64,000 nt of DNA from Hyphomicrobiaceae bacterium (GCA_030655135.1 JAURWC010000009.1:248001-312000), one strand, 5' to 3'. Counted from the first letter of the stretch, positions 19,996-30,164 are shown. Notes: generated from the letters alone by a model not told the origin. Made by a program: numbers and translations.

Positions 19996-20592
19996 GTGAA
20001 ACGGCAAGCGACCATCACGCGCAAGACCAAGGAAACCGAGATTTCGGCCACTGTCGATCTCGACGGCACGGGCGCGTACGACATCAAGACTGGCGTCGGT
20101 TTCCTCGACCACATGTTGGAGCAGCTGGCCCGGCATGGCTTGATCGACATTACCCTGCGTGCCAAGGGCGACCTGCACATCGATTTCCACCACACCACGG
20201 AAGACTGCGGCATCGTGCTGGGCCAGGCGATCGCTAAGGCGCTCGGCGACAAGCAGGGCATCTCGCGCTACGCCGACGTGCATCTGCCGATGGACGAGAC
20301 GCTGACGCGTGTCGCCCTCGACGTCTCCGGCCGGCCTTATCTCATCTGGAACGTCACGTTCACGCGCGACAAGCTCGGCGAGATGGACACGGAGCTGTTC
20401 CGCGAATTCTTCCAGGCCTTTGCGCAGAACGCGGGCATCACCCTGCACATCGCCAACCTGTACGGTGAGAACAACCACCACATCGCCGAGACCTGCTTCA
20501 AGGGCTTGGCGCGTGCACTGCGGCTGGCGCTGGCGATCGATCCGCGCCAGACTGGCCGCGTGCCTTCGACCAAGGGAATGCTGGCCGTATGA
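19996..20592 (+). CDS. hisB: Imidazoleglycerol-phosphate dehydratase
   Basis: HisB performs the sixth step of histidine synthesis, dehydrating imidazole glycerol phosphate with two Mn ions. The 198-residue monofunctional form has the metal-binding motifs [25 protein letters not shown] and [12 protein letters not shown] at 19996, with GAGG about 8 bp upstream, is chosen because [15 protein letters not shown] is the usual N-terminus. Its stop overlaps the start of the DUF2628 gene (ATGA). Confidence 0.95.
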   Translation: MKRQATITRKTKETEISATVDLDGTGAYDIKTGVGFLDHMLEQLARHGLIDITLRAKGDLHIDFHHTTEDCGIVLGQAIAKALGDKQGISRYADVHLPMDETLTRVALDVSGRPYLIWNVTFTRDKLGEMDTELFREFFQAFAQNAGITLHIANLYGENNHHIAETCFKGLARALRLALAIDPRQTGRVPSTKGMLAV

Positions 20593-21080
20593 TCGGACTG
20601 CTGTTGCGGCGTAACGATGTAGTGTGCAGCGTGCATGAGCGGCCCGATCACGCCGCCGAGCTAGAACAGCGCGCCGAAGAGCTCGTGTTTCTGCGGGACG
20701 GCTTCTCGCTGCCGGTAGCCATCCTGCCGCCGGTCGCGCTCATCTATCGCCGCGCCTGGCTGGCAACACTGGTATATCTGGTTCTTGCGGGCTCGATCAT
20801 TGTCGCGCTCGACGCCCTCGGCGCCGGGCCGGCGGCTTATTTGTTGGCGCTGCTTATGCTGGGCATCACCTTTGGCTTCGAAGCCGTAAATTTCCAGCGC
20901 TGGTCATTGCGTACGTCAGGTTGGACGGAGGTGGCTGTCGTAAGTGGCGCAAACTTCGAGGAATGCGAAATCCGCTTTTTCAACGGGTGGCAGCCGGCGC
21001 ACTACAAGACCACGGCCCTTCCCGGAGAAACGTCGCATGAGCCGAGCATGCTGCGGCGCCTCTTTGCGGCGGGACCCTGA
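20589..21080 (+). CDS. DUF2628 domain membrane protein
   Basis: This 163-residue protein has a short N-terminal cytoplasmic segment ([23 protein letters not shown]) and two to three membrane segments (about 43-100). This is the DUF2628 pattern. Such genes sit between hisB and hisH in many Hyphomicrobiales; their function is unknown. It overlaps hisB by 4 bp and ends 6 bp before hisH. Confidence 0.82.
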   Translation: MIGLLLRRNDVVCSVHERPDHAAELEQRAEELVFLRDGFSLPVAILPPVALIYRRAWLATLVYLVLAGSIIVALDALGAGPAAYLLALLMLGITFGFEAVNFQRWSLRTSGWTEVAVVSGANFEECEIRFFNGWQPAHYKTTALPGETSHEPSMLRRLFAAGP

Positions 21081-21086
21081 ACTCAC

Positions 21087-21740
21087 ATGCAGCGCGTCGC
21101 CATCATCGATTACGGCTCCGGCAATCTGCACTCGGCGGCAAAGGCGTTCGAGCGCGCCGCGCGAGAGAGCGATGCGCCCTCGCAGATCCTCGTGACGGCG
21201 CGGGCCGAAGACGTGGCGTCCGCCGATCGCATCGTGCTGCCCGGCGTCGGCGCCTACGCCGACTGCAAGCGCGGCTTGCTCGCAGTGCCCGGTCTCGTTG
21301 AAGCGCTCACACGCGCGGTCCGCCAAGACAACCGCCCGTTCCTCGGCATCTGCGTCGGCATGCAGCTGATGGCAAGCCGCGGACTCGAGTTCGAAGTCAC
21401 AGAGGGCCTGGGCTGGATTCCCGGCGAGGTCCGGGCCATTACGCCGTCTGATGCTGCACTGAAAATTCCGCACATGGGCTGGAACAACCTCAACGCCGTG
21501 CGCCCCCATGCACTTCTGGACGGCATTGCTACCGGCCCCGGCGGCCATCACGCCTACTTCGTGCATTCGTTCCATCTCGCCGCCGAGCGCCGCGAGGATG
21601 TCGTGGCGGAAACGGACTACGGCGGTGCGGTGACGGCAATTGTCGCCCGGGACAATATCGCAGGCACGCAGTTTCATCCCGAGAAAAGCCAGCACCTCGG
21701 CCTAAAGCTGATCGGCAACTTCCTCAACTGGCGCCCCTAG
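21087..21740 (+). CDS. hisH: Imidazole glycerol phosphate synthase, glutaminase subunit HisH
   Basis: HisH releases ammonia from glutamine and passes it to HisF in histidine synthesis. The class I amidotransferase triad is visible: nucleophile Cys in [11 protein letters not shown], and His and Glu in [10 protein letters not shown]. At 217 residues it has normal length. It ends the hisB-DUF2628-hisH unit. hisA and hisF, which often follow, are absent here; a convergent glycosyltransferase gene overlaps its last 39 bp. Confidence 0.96.
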   Translation: MQRVAIIDYGSGNLHSAAKAFERAARESDAPSQILVTARAEDVASADRIVLPGVGAYADCKRGLLAVPGLVEALTRAVRQDNRPFLGICVGMQLMASRGLEFEVTEGLGWIPGEVRAITPSDAALKIPHMGWNNLNAVRPHALLDGIATGPGGHHAYFVHSFHLAAERREDVVAETDYGGAVTAIVARDNIAGTQFHPEKSQHLGLKLIGNFLNWRP

Positions 21741-23228
21741 CGCCGTGGCGCGCGCAGATGGCCTCGCCAGCGTGCGGCGTCCCGCATGCGGCGTCTTATT
21801 CCAATGGAATGGCCTGACGAAGTACTCGTAAACCGCGCCGTAGGCGGCGGCTGAGATCATCAGCCAATAGACCGGCATGGCCAGGACATGCCGGCCCAAA
21901 CCCCGATGCCCGCTTCGTCGCGCTGCCACAAACGCGACGGCGAGGCTGACCGCATATCCCGTCAGGAATACGATCAACCCAGACCACCACCAGCCATCGA
22001 ATGCCAAGCCCGGCGTTACGATCGAGGCGGCAAGCGCGACAACATAAACCGGGTGTACGAACGCCGAGAGCAGCATGCTCGCCAGCGTCACATGCACCGC
22101 CGCAAACTTCACAGGCCCAAGTTCGCGCGCCGTGCGCAGCGGCTGGCGCGTATGCACGATCGCCGTTTGCAGCCAGCCCTTTAGCCAGCGTTTGCGCTGC
22201 TGCTGCCAGTCACGGTAGGTCTCCGGCGCCTCTTCCCACGTCGCTGACGGCAACACGCCAACATGCCATCCGAAGCGAGCGAGACGGATGCCGAGATCGG
22301 CATCTTCCGTCACGTTGTAGGGATCCCAGGCGCCAACCTCGGCCAGAACGCGGCGCGGAAAATGGTTGGATGTCCCGCCCAGTGTGATCGGCAGTCCGAA
22401 GCGTTCGAGCGCGGGCAGAATGAACCCGAATAGCGCGGCATATTCGATCGCAAATTGCCGCGTCAGCCAGCAGCGCTCCGCGTTGTAGATCTTGAGCTGT
22501 CCCTGCAAGCAACCGAGATTGTGTGGCCCGGCCCGGAAAGTTGCGACGGCCTTGCGCAATTGATCCGGCTCCGGCTCGTCCTCCGCGTCGTAGACGACGA
22601 CGTAGTCGCCAGTCGCGTCCGCAAGCGCGTAGTTCAACGCCCGCGGCTTCGTTTGTGGCTGGCCATCCGGCACCACGACCAGACGCATGTTCTCCGCCAA
22701 GCCGGCATGGCGCAACGCCGCCTGCGTCGGCACGTCATGTTCTTCGCAGATGAAAAGGATCTGTAGTTTAACCGCGGGATAGTCGACCGCGGCCAGCCCC
22801 CGGATCAGCTGGGCCACCACGTCTTTTTCTCGATACACCGGCACCAGCACCGTGTAGGGCGGCAAAACCTCGTCCGGCAATGCGTGTCCCGTCGCGGCTG
22901 GCGGCGTCCCAGGCACCAGTATCGTCCAAAGTACGAGGCAGCGTACGGCAATAATGCAGATGAACGTCGCCATGAGGACGGCCGCCAACAGAGACCGCTC
23001 AGCCTCGAGCCAGGACCGCCAACCAGCTAGAAGCAGCGCCGCAACGCAGGCAAAAGCCGCGCGCTGCCACAACACCGCGCCACCAGCTGCGGATAACTCC
23101 GGGTGTTGCCGCCGCAGCCCGAACGTTGCGTCTTGGAGGCGGCCGCCGGGAGCGCTATCGTCCCGCGCAACGTTTATCGCCCGGCCGGACTGTGCCGCAG
23201 CAGCATCCTGGGAAGCTTCATCGAGCAT
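21702..23228 (-). CDS. Membrane glycosyltransferase, GT2 (cellulose/chitin-synthase-like)
   Basis: The protein is about 508 residues with two N-terminal membrane segments, a cytoplasmic GT2 domain and C-terminal membrane segments. Processive-type motifs are seen: [13 protein letters not shown] (D,D motif), [20 protein letters not shown] (catalytic Asp) and [10 protein letters not shown] (QxxRW). It probably polymerises or transfers an envelope sugar; donor and product are unknown. MLDEASQ at 23228 is the chosen start, because the longer frame runs into the divergent transporter gene. Its end overlaps hisH by 39 bp. Confidence 0.85.
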   Translation of the reverse strand: MLDEASQDAAAAQSGRAINVARDDSAPGGRLQDATFGLRRQHPELSAAGGAVLWQRAAFACVAALLLAGWRSWLEAERSLLAAVLMATFICIIAVRCLVLWTILVPGTPPAATGHALPDEVLPPYTVLVPVYREKDVVAQLIRGLAAVDYPAVKLQILFICEEHDVPTQAALRHAGLAENMRLVVVPDGQPQTKPRALNYALADATGDYVVVYDAEDEPEPDQLRKAVATFRAGPHNLGCLQGQLKIYNAERCWLTRQFAIEYAALFGFILPALERFGLPITLGGTSNHFPRRVLAEVGAWDPYNVTEDADLGIRLARFGWHVGVLPSATWEEAPETYRDWQQQRKRWLKGWLQTAIVHTRQPLRTARELGPVKFAAVHVTLASMLLSAFVHPVYVVALAASIVTPGLAFDGWWWSGLIVFLTGYAVSLAVAFVAARRSGHRGLGRHVLAMPVYWLMISAAAYGAVYEYFVRPFHWNKTPHAGRRTLARPSARATALGAPVEEVADQL

Positions 23229-23328
23229 GCGAACGGCCGACCGAACCAGACTGAAGCGAAAGCAAAAATCACCAGTTTTAATCGGTACACACCGTAATAT
23301 GGCTATCTTGGATTGTGGAAGGGTTTTT

Positions 23329-24168
23329 ATGCAGGCCGCACTGTTTGGCGCGGTTTTGTTGCTTGCCGGCATGCCCAGCAGCTCGTCGGCGCAGGCCCCG
23401 CCTACACCCGCCGCTACTGCAGACGGCGCCGCCCCCGCCGCAAAAGGGCCTGAGGCACCCCAGAAACGCCTCGTCATCCGCTTCCTGACGACGGACGACT
23501 TCCCGCCGTTCAACTACTACGACGACGAAGGCATCCTCACCGGCCTGAACGTCGACCTGGCGCGCGCCGTTTGCTTGGAAGTGGGCGCTGCTTGCGACAT
23601 CAAGGTTCGGCCCTGGGAAGAATTGATGCTGGCCATGAAGCGCGGCGATGCCGACGCCGTCATTGCCGCCCAGACCGTCGGCGGCCCAACAGCCAACGAC
23701 GTCGACTTTAGCGATCGCTACTTCCAGACACCCGGGCGTTTCGCCGGCCCCGCCAATTCCGAAGCGACCGAGGTCAATCCCGGAGATCTCTACGGCAAGC
23801 GCCTGGGCGTGGCGAAGGGCACGACGCACGAAGCCTTCTTGCGCGCCTTCTTCCGCGATAGCCGCATCGAGGCCTTCGAGAACGTCGAACTGGCCCGCGA
23901 CGCGCTGCAGCAAGGCAAAGTCGACTTCCTGTTCGACGATGCGATCAGTCTGTCCTACTGGCTCAAAGGCACCCTGGCGCGCGGCTGCTGCGAATTCAAA
24001 GGCGGCGGTTTTCTGGAGCCGAAGTACTTCGGCGACGGCCTGGCCATCGCCGTGGCGCGCAACGATCCTATGCTGAAAGCCCAGGTGAACGACGCCCTGA
24101 AGCGCATCCGCCGCTCCGGCCGCTTCGAAGAAATCGTCAACCGCTACTTCCCTTTGGGCCTTTACTAA
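23329..24168 (+). CDS. Extracellular solute-binding protein, family 3 (polar amino acid type)
   Basis: This 279-residue periplasmic protein has a signal peptide (cleaved near SSAQA) followed by a family 3 solute-binding domain: DDFPPFNYYDDEG, LTGLNVDLARAVC, DADAVIAAQ, and a C-terminal IVNRYFPLGLY. No permease or ATPase gene is adjacent, so its partner is unknown. ATG 23329 is preferred to 23299 because GGAAGG lies about 7 bp upstream. It is divergent from the GT2 gene. Confidence 0.85.
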   Translation: MQAALFGAVLLLAGMPSSSSAQAPPTPAATADGAAPAAKGPEAPQKRLVIRFLTTDDFPPFNYYDDEGILTGLNVDLARAVCLEVGAACDIKVRPWEELMLAMKRGDADAVIAAQTVGGPTANDVDFSDRYFQTPGRFAGPANSEATEVNPGDLYGKRLGVAKGTTHEAFLRAFFRDSRIEAFENVELARDALQQGKVDFLFDDAISLSYWLKGTLARGCCEFKGGGFLEPKYFGDGLAIAVARNDPMLKAQVNDALKRIRRSGRFEEIVNRYFPLGLY

Positions 24169-24178
24169 TCAGCGTTGA

Positions 24179-24199
24179 GGTCAGACCTCAGGTCTGACC
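24179..24199. repeat. Perfect inverted repeat after the solute-binding gene
   Basis: GGTCAGACC and GGTCTGACC form a 9-bp perfect stem around TCA, followed by CCCTTTCT. It starts 10 bp after the stop codon and may act as a weak terminator, or be a member of a dispersed GGTCTGACCCC-type palindrome family. Confidence 0.6.
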
Positions 24200-24247
24200 C
24201 CTTTCTCAAGGTTGCCGATCAAGGCTCAAAGACAATCGCCAATACAA

Positions 24248-24275
24248 AAGGCCGCGTAGCGAGCTACGCGGCCTT
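24248..24275 (-). terminator. Rho-independent terminator of the molybdopterin oxidoreductase gene
   Basis: A perfect 13-bp inverted repeat, AAGGCCGCGTAGC with GCTACGCGGCCTT, lies 22 bp past the stop codon. On the minus strand it ends in TTTTGTATT. Confidence 0.88.
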
Positions 24276-24297
24276 CGTGAATGCGCAGACGAGTGAC

Positions 24298-26430
24298 CTA
24301 GTTCACACGGGTCACTTCGACCAGGTTGTCCGAATACGTCGGCGCGCGGCCCAGGCCGCTCCAGGCATCCGACGAGATCGAGTTGACCGATCCATCAGAC
24401 CGGTTGAGCGAACGCCAGTAGCCGAGCGTTGCCACCACGATGCCGGGGTTCACGTCGTCGGTGACGCGCGCCACACCCTCGAACGCGCCACGGTCGTTGG
24501 CAACACGCACGGGGTCACCCTCGCGAATATTCCGTGTCTCGGCGTCCGCAGGCGAAATCATCACGAACTGCTCGCCCTGGCCGCGGATCTTATGCGGCTC
24601 GTTGGCGTAGCACGAGTTTAGGAAGCCATGGCTCTTCGGCGAGATGATGTTGAGTGGATAGCGCGCCGCCAGCTCCGGGTTCGTCACAGGGCTTTCACGT
24701 GGGGGATCGTAAGCCGGCAGCGGATCGACCGGTGACCCATCCTGCTCGCCCTCGTACATTGCGCGGAACGGGCCCGCGACGAAGTTCTTGTGATCGGGGA
24801 GGAGAACTTCCACCTTGCCGGACGGCGTGGGGAAGCCACCGTTCGCATGCGGCGCACGCGTATCACACGAGCCAACGTCGATTTTGTAGAAGCCCTTTTC
24901 CTTGAAGTGGTCCATGTCGATGCCGCCCATCTTTGGGTCGTCCCAGTTGATGTAGGCGGCGCAGAGCTCGCTGTCGGACATTTTAAACACGTCGTCGTCG
25001 AAGCCCATTTCCTTGGCAAGCCGGCGCCACATCTCGGAGGTTGACAGGCACTCGCCCGGCGGCTCGACAGCCTTTTCGTTGTAGGTGAGGTAGAACGTTC
25101 CCCACGACCACATCATGTCTTCCGCCTCGGCCGCCATCGCCGAGGGCAGAATGATGTCGGCATACTTCGCCGTGTCCGTCAGGAAGTGCTCGGCCACCAC
25201 CGTGAACAGATCCTCGCGTTCGAGGCCCTTCACGATCTTGTTCGTCTCCGGCGTCTGGCTGACGGGGTTCGTGCAGAATACGAAGAGCGACATGATCGGC
25301 GGATCGAGCTTCATTTCGCCGGTGAGCGCTTGCCCCAGCCGCAGGTTGTTCACCACGCGCGTGCCCGGCTTGATGAAGTCCGGCCGTGCGGCTTTCGCCC
25401 AATCGACCGGGAAATCCCACAACGGCAACTGCAGCATGCCGCCGCCCACGTGACGCCAGGAGCCGGCAAGCGCGGGGATTGCATAGATGGCGCGCGACGC
25501 CTGCGCACCACCGGCCGAGCGTTCAATCGCAACGCCGATCCGGATAGCAGACGGCTGCGCCGTGGCGAACTCGCGCGCGAACGTCGTGATATCGGCCGCC
25601 TTCACGCCGGTGACCTTCTCGACGTACTCGAGCGTGAACTCGGCCGCGCGCGCTTTCAGCTCTGGATAACCCAGCACGTGCTGGTCGGCATAGTCCTGGT
25701 CGACGAGACCCTGTTCCACCATCGAATTGATGATGCCCATGGCCAGCGCACCGTCGGTGCCGGGCTTCGGGCAGATGTGCCAGTCGGCGCCTTTTGCGGT
25801 GCGCGATCTGAAGGGATCGATGACCACGATCTTGGCGCCACGCTTCTGCGCTTCCAGCACGAAGGGCCAGTGATGCAGGTTCGTCGAGATCGTGTTGCAC
25901 GCCCAGATCACGATGTACTTCGAATGCACGAAGCTTTCCGGATCGACGCCGCCTGTCGGACCATGCGTCAACAGCCAAGCCGTCGACGAGCCGGACGTGC
26001 AGAACGTTTTTTCGTTCACGGTTGTGCCCAGGCGATTGAAGAACGGGTCGCCCGAGTTGATGCCCTGTACCAGCCCCATGTTGCCCAGGTAGCTATACGG
26101 CATGATCGCCTGGCTGCCATACTTGGCGATGATCTCGCGCCACTTGGTGCCGATGGTTGAGATTGCCTCGTCCCAGGTGATGCGTTCGTACTGCTTCGAG
26201 CCCTTGGGTCCCGTCCGGCGCAGCGGATACATCAACCGGTCTGGATTGGCGTGGTGGTCGTGGAAGTCCTTTAGCTTCACGCACAGGCCGCCGCGCGTAA
26301 AGGGATGCTCCTTCTTGCCGCGAACGTCGACCAACTTGCCGCCCTTGACTTCGTAGGTCATGGCGCAGGTGTCCGGACAATCGTGCGGACACGCGCCGTG
26401 GAAATGCTCAGCCTTGAGCTGTTCGTTCAT
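24298..26430 (-). CDS. Molybdopterin oxidoreductase family protein (DMSO-reductase superfamily)
   Basis: This 710-residue enzyme has an N-terminal [4Fe-4S] site, C14-x3-C18-x3-C22-x27-C50 (ACPHDCPDTC and GGLC), then the molybdopterin domains and a C-terminal dinucleotide-binding domain (about 590-710). No Tat signal is seen, so it is probably cytoplasmic. It belongs to the BisC/Psr-type branch usually left without an assigned substrate. The metal-ligand region reads KTFCTSGSSTA, and I cannot say which residue binds Mo. It stands alone with its own terminator. Confidence 0.88.
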   Translation of the reverse strand: MNEQLKAEHFHGACPHDCPDTCAMTYEVKGGKLVDVRGKKEHPFTRGGLCVKLKDFHDHHANPDRLMYPLRRTGPKGSKQYERITWDEAISTIGTKWREIIAKYGSQAIMPYSYLGNMGLVQGINSGDPFFNRLGTTVNEKTFCTSGSSTAWLLTHGPTGGVDPESFVHSKYIVIWACNTISTNLHHWPFVLEAQKRGAKIVVIDPFRSRTAKGADWHICPKPGTDGALAMGIINSMVEQGLVDQDYADQHVLGYPELKARAAEFTLEYVEKVTGVKAADITTFAREFATAQPSAIRIGVAIERSAGGAQASRAIYAIPALAGSWRHVGGGMLQLPLWDFPVDWAKAARPDFIKPGTRVVNNLRLGQALTGEMKLDPPIMSLFVFCTNPVSQTPETNKIVKGLEREDLFTVVAEHFLTDTAKYADIILPSAMAAEAEDMMWSWGTFYLTYNEKAVEPPGECLSTSEMWRRLAKEMGFDDDVFKMSDSELCAAYINWDDPKMGGIDMDHFKEKGFYKIDVGSCDTRAPHANGGFPTPSGKVEVLLPDHKNFVAGPFRAMYEGEQDGSPVDPLPAYDPPRESPVTNPELAARYPLNIISPKSHGFLNSCYANEPHKIRGQGEQFVMISPADAETRNIREGDPVRVANDRGAFEGVARVTDDVNPGIVVATLGYWRSLNRSDGSVNSISSDAWSGLGRAPTYSDNLVEVTRVN

Positions 26431-26588
26431 GTGCTTCCTCCCGAATGAAAGCTGGGTCGCGCGAGTTATTTGTGATTTTTCTTCGCGTTACCGAAGAACC
26501 TGCCACGGTTAGGCAAACTGAGCAATATAGCGGCGCAGCAACATCGCTACATGTTTTGCTCTGCACAAACGCGACGTATGCGCGGCTC

Positions 26589-27674
26589 TCAATGATAGAT
26601 GTACGTGATCGTGAAAGTGCGGTCGTCCGTCGTGGCGCCGGGGGGCGGGAACGGAAAGCTCGCCTGCTTCGTCGAAAAGACGATCGCACGATTGAGATCG
26701 GTGTTCTCCGAACGGCTCAGCACATCGACCTTCTCTATGTTGCCGTTCAGGTTGATCAGGATCTTCACCGTCACGCGCCCCAGCACGTTCATCTGCGGCA
26801 TCGTCTTGCGCAACGCTTTGATCACGCCGCGCGCGAAGTCGTCGTTGGCGCCCGAGCGCGTGATGCCCGCCGGCCGCTGAACACCGGCTGAGCGCCCCTC
26901 GTAGGATGGCGTCGTGGTGGAATCCTGCGGCATCGACAGATTGGGCTGCGTCTGCATGGCTTGCTTCTGCTGCGGTTTAGCCGGCTGCTGCTTCTGACGT
27001 GGCTGTTGCGCCGGCGTCGTCGTAGGCGGCAGATCGAGCAGATCGGGCCGCTCCTTCGCCAGGTCCTGAGGCGTCTCGACCGGCTTTTTTTCCTCCGGCT
27101 TCTTAACGTCTTTCGCCTCGGTCTCGCTAATTTCTTTGGCCGGCTTCGTCTCCTCGGCCTTCTTTTCCGGCACGTCGTCAGCCGGTAGGGTGTCGCGCAG
27201 CATCGGCGTTTCGGGCGCCGTCGCCTCTTCGGCCTTGGCCAATTGCTCGGCTTTCGGCTGCACCGGCTCGGCCTGCGGCTCAGGCGGCTTTGGTGCAGGT
27301 GGCTGCGCTTGCGCGGGCGCTTGTTGCGGCTGAGCCTGCGGTTCCGGCGGCTGAGGCGGCGGCTCTGGTTTTGGGGCTGGCGCCGGATCCGGCTGCGGCG
27401 GGGGCGCTGATGGGCCACCATCGGCGCCAGTCGATGCGTCGCGCAATTCCGCTTCTGTCACGAACGAAACGCTCAAACCGTCCGGCGTCGAGTTCGGATC
27501 GCCCATTTGCTTGGGTGCCGAGCGCACGATGCCGATGAGAATGAGGGCATGGATCGTCAGCGCTACGGACAGTGTGATCCAGAACCTGCGCTCACGCGTT
27601 TCCGGCGCTGCGGCACGAAATACCGCAACGAGATCAAATTCATCCTTGGTTTCGACGGTCGTATCGGTCGCCAT
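26589..27674 (-). CDS. TonB-family protein with long Pro/Lys/Glu-rich spacer
   Basis: This 361-residue protein has an N-terminal membrane anchor (about 33-50), a long periplasm-spanning region (about 75-260) rich in Pro, Gln, Lys and Glu, and a C-terminal TonB/TolA-type domain (VLGRVTVKILINLNGNIEKV, ending FTITYIYH). It may couple the inner to the outer membrane; whether it acts as TonB or TolA is open. No exbB/exbD or tol genes are adjacent. It is followed upstream by a J-domain membrane protein gene on the same strand. Confidence 0.82.
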   Translation of the reverse strand: MATDTTVETKDEFDLVAVFRAAAPETRERRFWITLSVALTIHALILIGIVRSAPKQMGDPNSTPDGLSVSFVTEAELRDASTGADGGPSAPPPQPDPAPAPKPEPPPQPPEPQAQPQQAPAQAQPPAPKPPEPQAEPVQPKAEQLAKAEEATAPETPMLRDTLPADDVPEKKAEETKPAKEISETEAKDVKKPEEKKPVETPQDLAKERPDLLDLPPTTTPAQQPRQKQQPAKPQQKQAMQTQPNLSMPQDSTTTPSYEGRSAGVQRPAGITRSGANDDFARGVIKALRKTMPQMNVLGRVTVKILINLNGNIEKVDVLSRSENTDLNRAIVFSTKQASFPFPPPGATTDDRTFTITYIYH

Positions 27675-27742
27675 TACACCGTCCGTTCAATCGGCGGTCA
27701 CGTTACCCCGATTGATCCAGGCAGCAAAATGACAGGAGGCCG

Positions 27743-29380
27743 CTATCGCGACGCTCCGGCCGCTTTTCCACCCAGTATATCCCAGGCGGCATTGATCTGC
27801 TTCAGGCGCAGTTCGCGATCCTGCCTGTCGGCTTCGTCCTGTGCGTGGTCCGGGTGCCAATTCATGCGCAATCCGTCGATGATTTTTTTCAGCGATCCCA
27901 GATTGCTCTCCGACGCCACGCCCATCCCTAGCACGGCAAGTGCCTCACCCGTTGTGCTCGGCATGCGCTCACCGATCGTCATCGACCGGGCAGCATATTG
28001 CGGCACTTGCCGCCGGGTAGGGGCTGGCGCGGTAAAATGATGCGTGGCAACGGCCAGCGCCGTACCTGACGATGGGCGCGGCAATTCTCCAGGGTCCACC
28101 GTGCTGGCAACCGCAACTGAGCCGGCCATCGCTGCGGGCCGATTCTCACGCGGAACTTTGTCGCGCGCGCTCACGTCCTGCGGCACCGTCTCGCTCGTGT
28201 CCGCGCGGCCGAGCCACTTTACCACCAGCAGCGTCGTCAGCAGGAAGCCGCTCGCAAGCGCGACGATGATGTAGGCGAAGGCATTGCCAGCGCTGCCGCC
28301 CTCAGTTTCGGTCGCCGTCACCGCCATCTGCGGTCCGGCAGCGCGCTCCGGCGCGGCGGCGTCCGGTGCAGCAGGCGTATGGCCGTCCACGACAGCTCCC
28401 GGTTCGCCTCGCACCTCAAGCGCGGCAACGCGCATAGCACCATCGTCCTGAGCTGCGGGTTCTGCCGGCGGTGCGGTCGCGTTTTCGGTTGCGGCGGCAG
28501 GCGCACGCGCAATCGCCGGCTGGGATTGCGATGCCGTTTGCATCGGCTCTTCCCGCGCCGGTTGGGGCGGCAACGCTTGCTCGGCCTCGCGCATCGTTTC
28601 GGTTACTTTTTCAGTTGGCGCCTCTGACGGCAGAGCAACTGGCGCGGCATCGCCAGGGGCAACAGATGCCGCTTCAGACGCTAGGGCCGGTTTCACCTTC
28701 TGCGATGTCGCCGTCTCCGCTGCGGCGGCGGACGCGGGCTTAGCCTGAGGCGCAGTTTCAATCGAAGCCGTCTCGGTTTGCGTAGCCGTCGCCGATCCAG
28801 CCTTGGCCGTGCGTTGAGACGGCATCGCGATGGAGCCTTCCGGCAGGAACACCGCATCCAATCCCACCATTGGCGCAAATCCGGCCGGCATCTCGGTCGC
28901 GGTCGGCGCGTTCAGAGGGGATGCCTCATCGCAAATTTCGTTGACGCTCCACCACTCTTGGTTCACGCCCATCCGGCGCGCGCACATGTCATCGATGCGC
29001 TTGCTGCGCTGCGTCGTGTTCTGCACGCGCAGACGCCCGTTCCTCTCCCAGACACGCCGGCGCGTGTGTTCGCCGGCGTTGGCAAACACCTGCATCCACG
29101 GCACGCGGGTGCCACTGCAATCTACGTCGAACTTGAACGTCGCCCACTGCCGGCAGCGCTTGGGGTCGACGGTCGAGCAGGTCTTCACCTTTTGCTTTTC
29201 AAGCTTGCCCAGAATGCGGTGACCCGTTTCATCCGCAGGTGTCAGCACCGGCTTGCCCTCGACGATCGCGCAGCGATACGGCATGACGACGACGTCTTCT
29301 GCGTGCGCGAACGATGCTGTTCCCGCCAATGCCGTCAGCAACGCGATAGCAAAGCGCGGCCTTCGATACCGGTTGCGCAT
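27743..29380 (-). CDS. Membrane-anchored J-domain protein with large periplasmic region
   Basis: The 545-residue protein has a signal peptide (about 1-27), a Cys-containing exported domain (about 28-170), an Ala/Pro/Glu-rich linker, one membrane segment (about 366-389) and a C-terminal cytoplasmic J-domain with HPD at 509-511 (GLRMNWHPDHAQDEA). The J-domain would recruit DnaK at the inner membrane. GGGGGA lies upstream of ATG 29380, and MRNRYRRPRF starts the signal peptide, which decides the start. The partner of the periplasmic domain is unknown. Confidence 0.75.
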   Translation of the reverse strand: MRNRYRRPRFAIALLTALAGTASFAHAEDVVVMPYRCAIVEGKPVLTPADETGHRILGKLEKQKVKTCSTVDPKRCRQWATFKFDVDCSGTRVPWMQVFANAGEHTRRRVWERNGRLRVQNTTQRSKRIDDMCARRMGVNQEWWSVNEICDEASPLNAPTATEMPAGFAPMVGLDAVFLPEGSIAMPSQRTAKAGSATATQTETASIETAPQAKPASAAAAETATSQKVKPALASEAASVAPGDAAPVALPSEAPTEKVTETMREAEQALPPQPAREEPMQTASQSQPAIARAPAAATENATAPPAEPAAQDDGAMRVAALEVRGEPGAVVDGHTPAAPDAAAPERAAGPQMAVTATETEGGSAGNAFAYIIVALASGFLLTTLLVVKWLGRADTSETVPQDVSARDKVPRENRPAAMAGSVAVASTVDPGELPRPSSGTALAVATHHFTAPAPTRRQVPQYAARSMTIGERMPSTTGEALAVLGMGVASESNLGSLKKIIDGLRMNWHPDHAQDEADRQDRELRLKQINAAWDILGGKAAGASR

Positions 29381-29558
29381 GAAGTCCCCCAGGGTAACGT
29401 GACGTAGCCGTAAACGGTGCGCGTGGAATCCTTCTCGCCGCCGATGGGCGACGAATCGCTCGGCATTTGCACAAGTTGCCTTGGCGACTTTATGTCGATC
29501 CACAGGACAGACTGTGGCGCCGATGCGGCCATGACGGGACCGCCTCGGCCAACTGTGT

Positions 29559-30110
29559 TCAGGGAACGTCGTCGCCCTGCGGCGCGCGCTTTCGACCGGT
29601 GATCATGGCTTGGATCAGGCTCTCACGATGCCGCACACTCGCCAGCACAACTCCGCCAACGTGAAGCGCAATCAATGCAAGCGCGACATTGGTCAGCGCT
29701 TCATGCACCGTTTCCATCAGCGAGCTGCCCCAAAAGGCATCCGTGGTCATCAGCCAGCCGCTAAGGCAGATCGCGCTCACGGTCACCAACAGGGCCACGA
29801 CCATCGCACCACCCGCCGGATTATGACCGAGATAGCGCACCTCTCGGCCCGTCGCGATATCCGCCACGTAATGCCAAACCGTCGAAGGCGCGCGAATGAA
29901 CTGCTTGAACCGCGCATACCCGGAACCGGCGATCCCCCAGACGATCCGCGCCGAAATTAAGGCCGCGGCAGAGTATCCCGCAACGCGATGGATCGTTTCA
30001 TAATCGTCATCGATGAACAGCCACGCCGTGGCAAAGGCTATCACCAGTCCCCAATGAAAAACGCGCACGAAGGCGTCCCAAACCCTGATCGTGCGCGTTT
30101 CTTCAGTCAT
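29559..30110 (-). CDS. Cytochrome b561-type di-heme membrane protein
   Basis: This 183-residue protein has four hydrophobic segments. His19 (RVFHWG), His41 (TIHRVAGY), His136 (TVHEAL) and His150 (ALHVGG) are placed as heme b ligands for a Ni/Fe-hydrogenase-type cytochrome b561. It probably passes electrons between the quinone pool and a periplasmic acceptor. The small PepSY-domain gene lies 54 bp upstream on the same strand, a common pairing. Confidence 0.88.
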   Translation of the reverse strand: MTEETRTIRVWDAFVRVFHWGLVIAFATAWLFIDDDYETIHRVAGYSAAALISARIVWGIAGSGYARFKQFIRAPSTVWHYVADIATGREVRYLGHNPAGGAMVVALLVTVSAICLSGWLMTTDAFWGSSLMETVHEALTNVALALIALHVGGVVLASVRHRESLIQAMITGRKRAPQGDDVP

Positions 30111-30164
30111 GCTGATCGCCTGCGAAGCTGCATTCCGCCTTGATAGCGGCTCGCAGTGTCCGCG

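Noticed and set aside
25186-26160. 324-codon open frame antisense to the molybdopterin oxidoreductase
   Set aside because: Shadow frame of a strongly supported gene.
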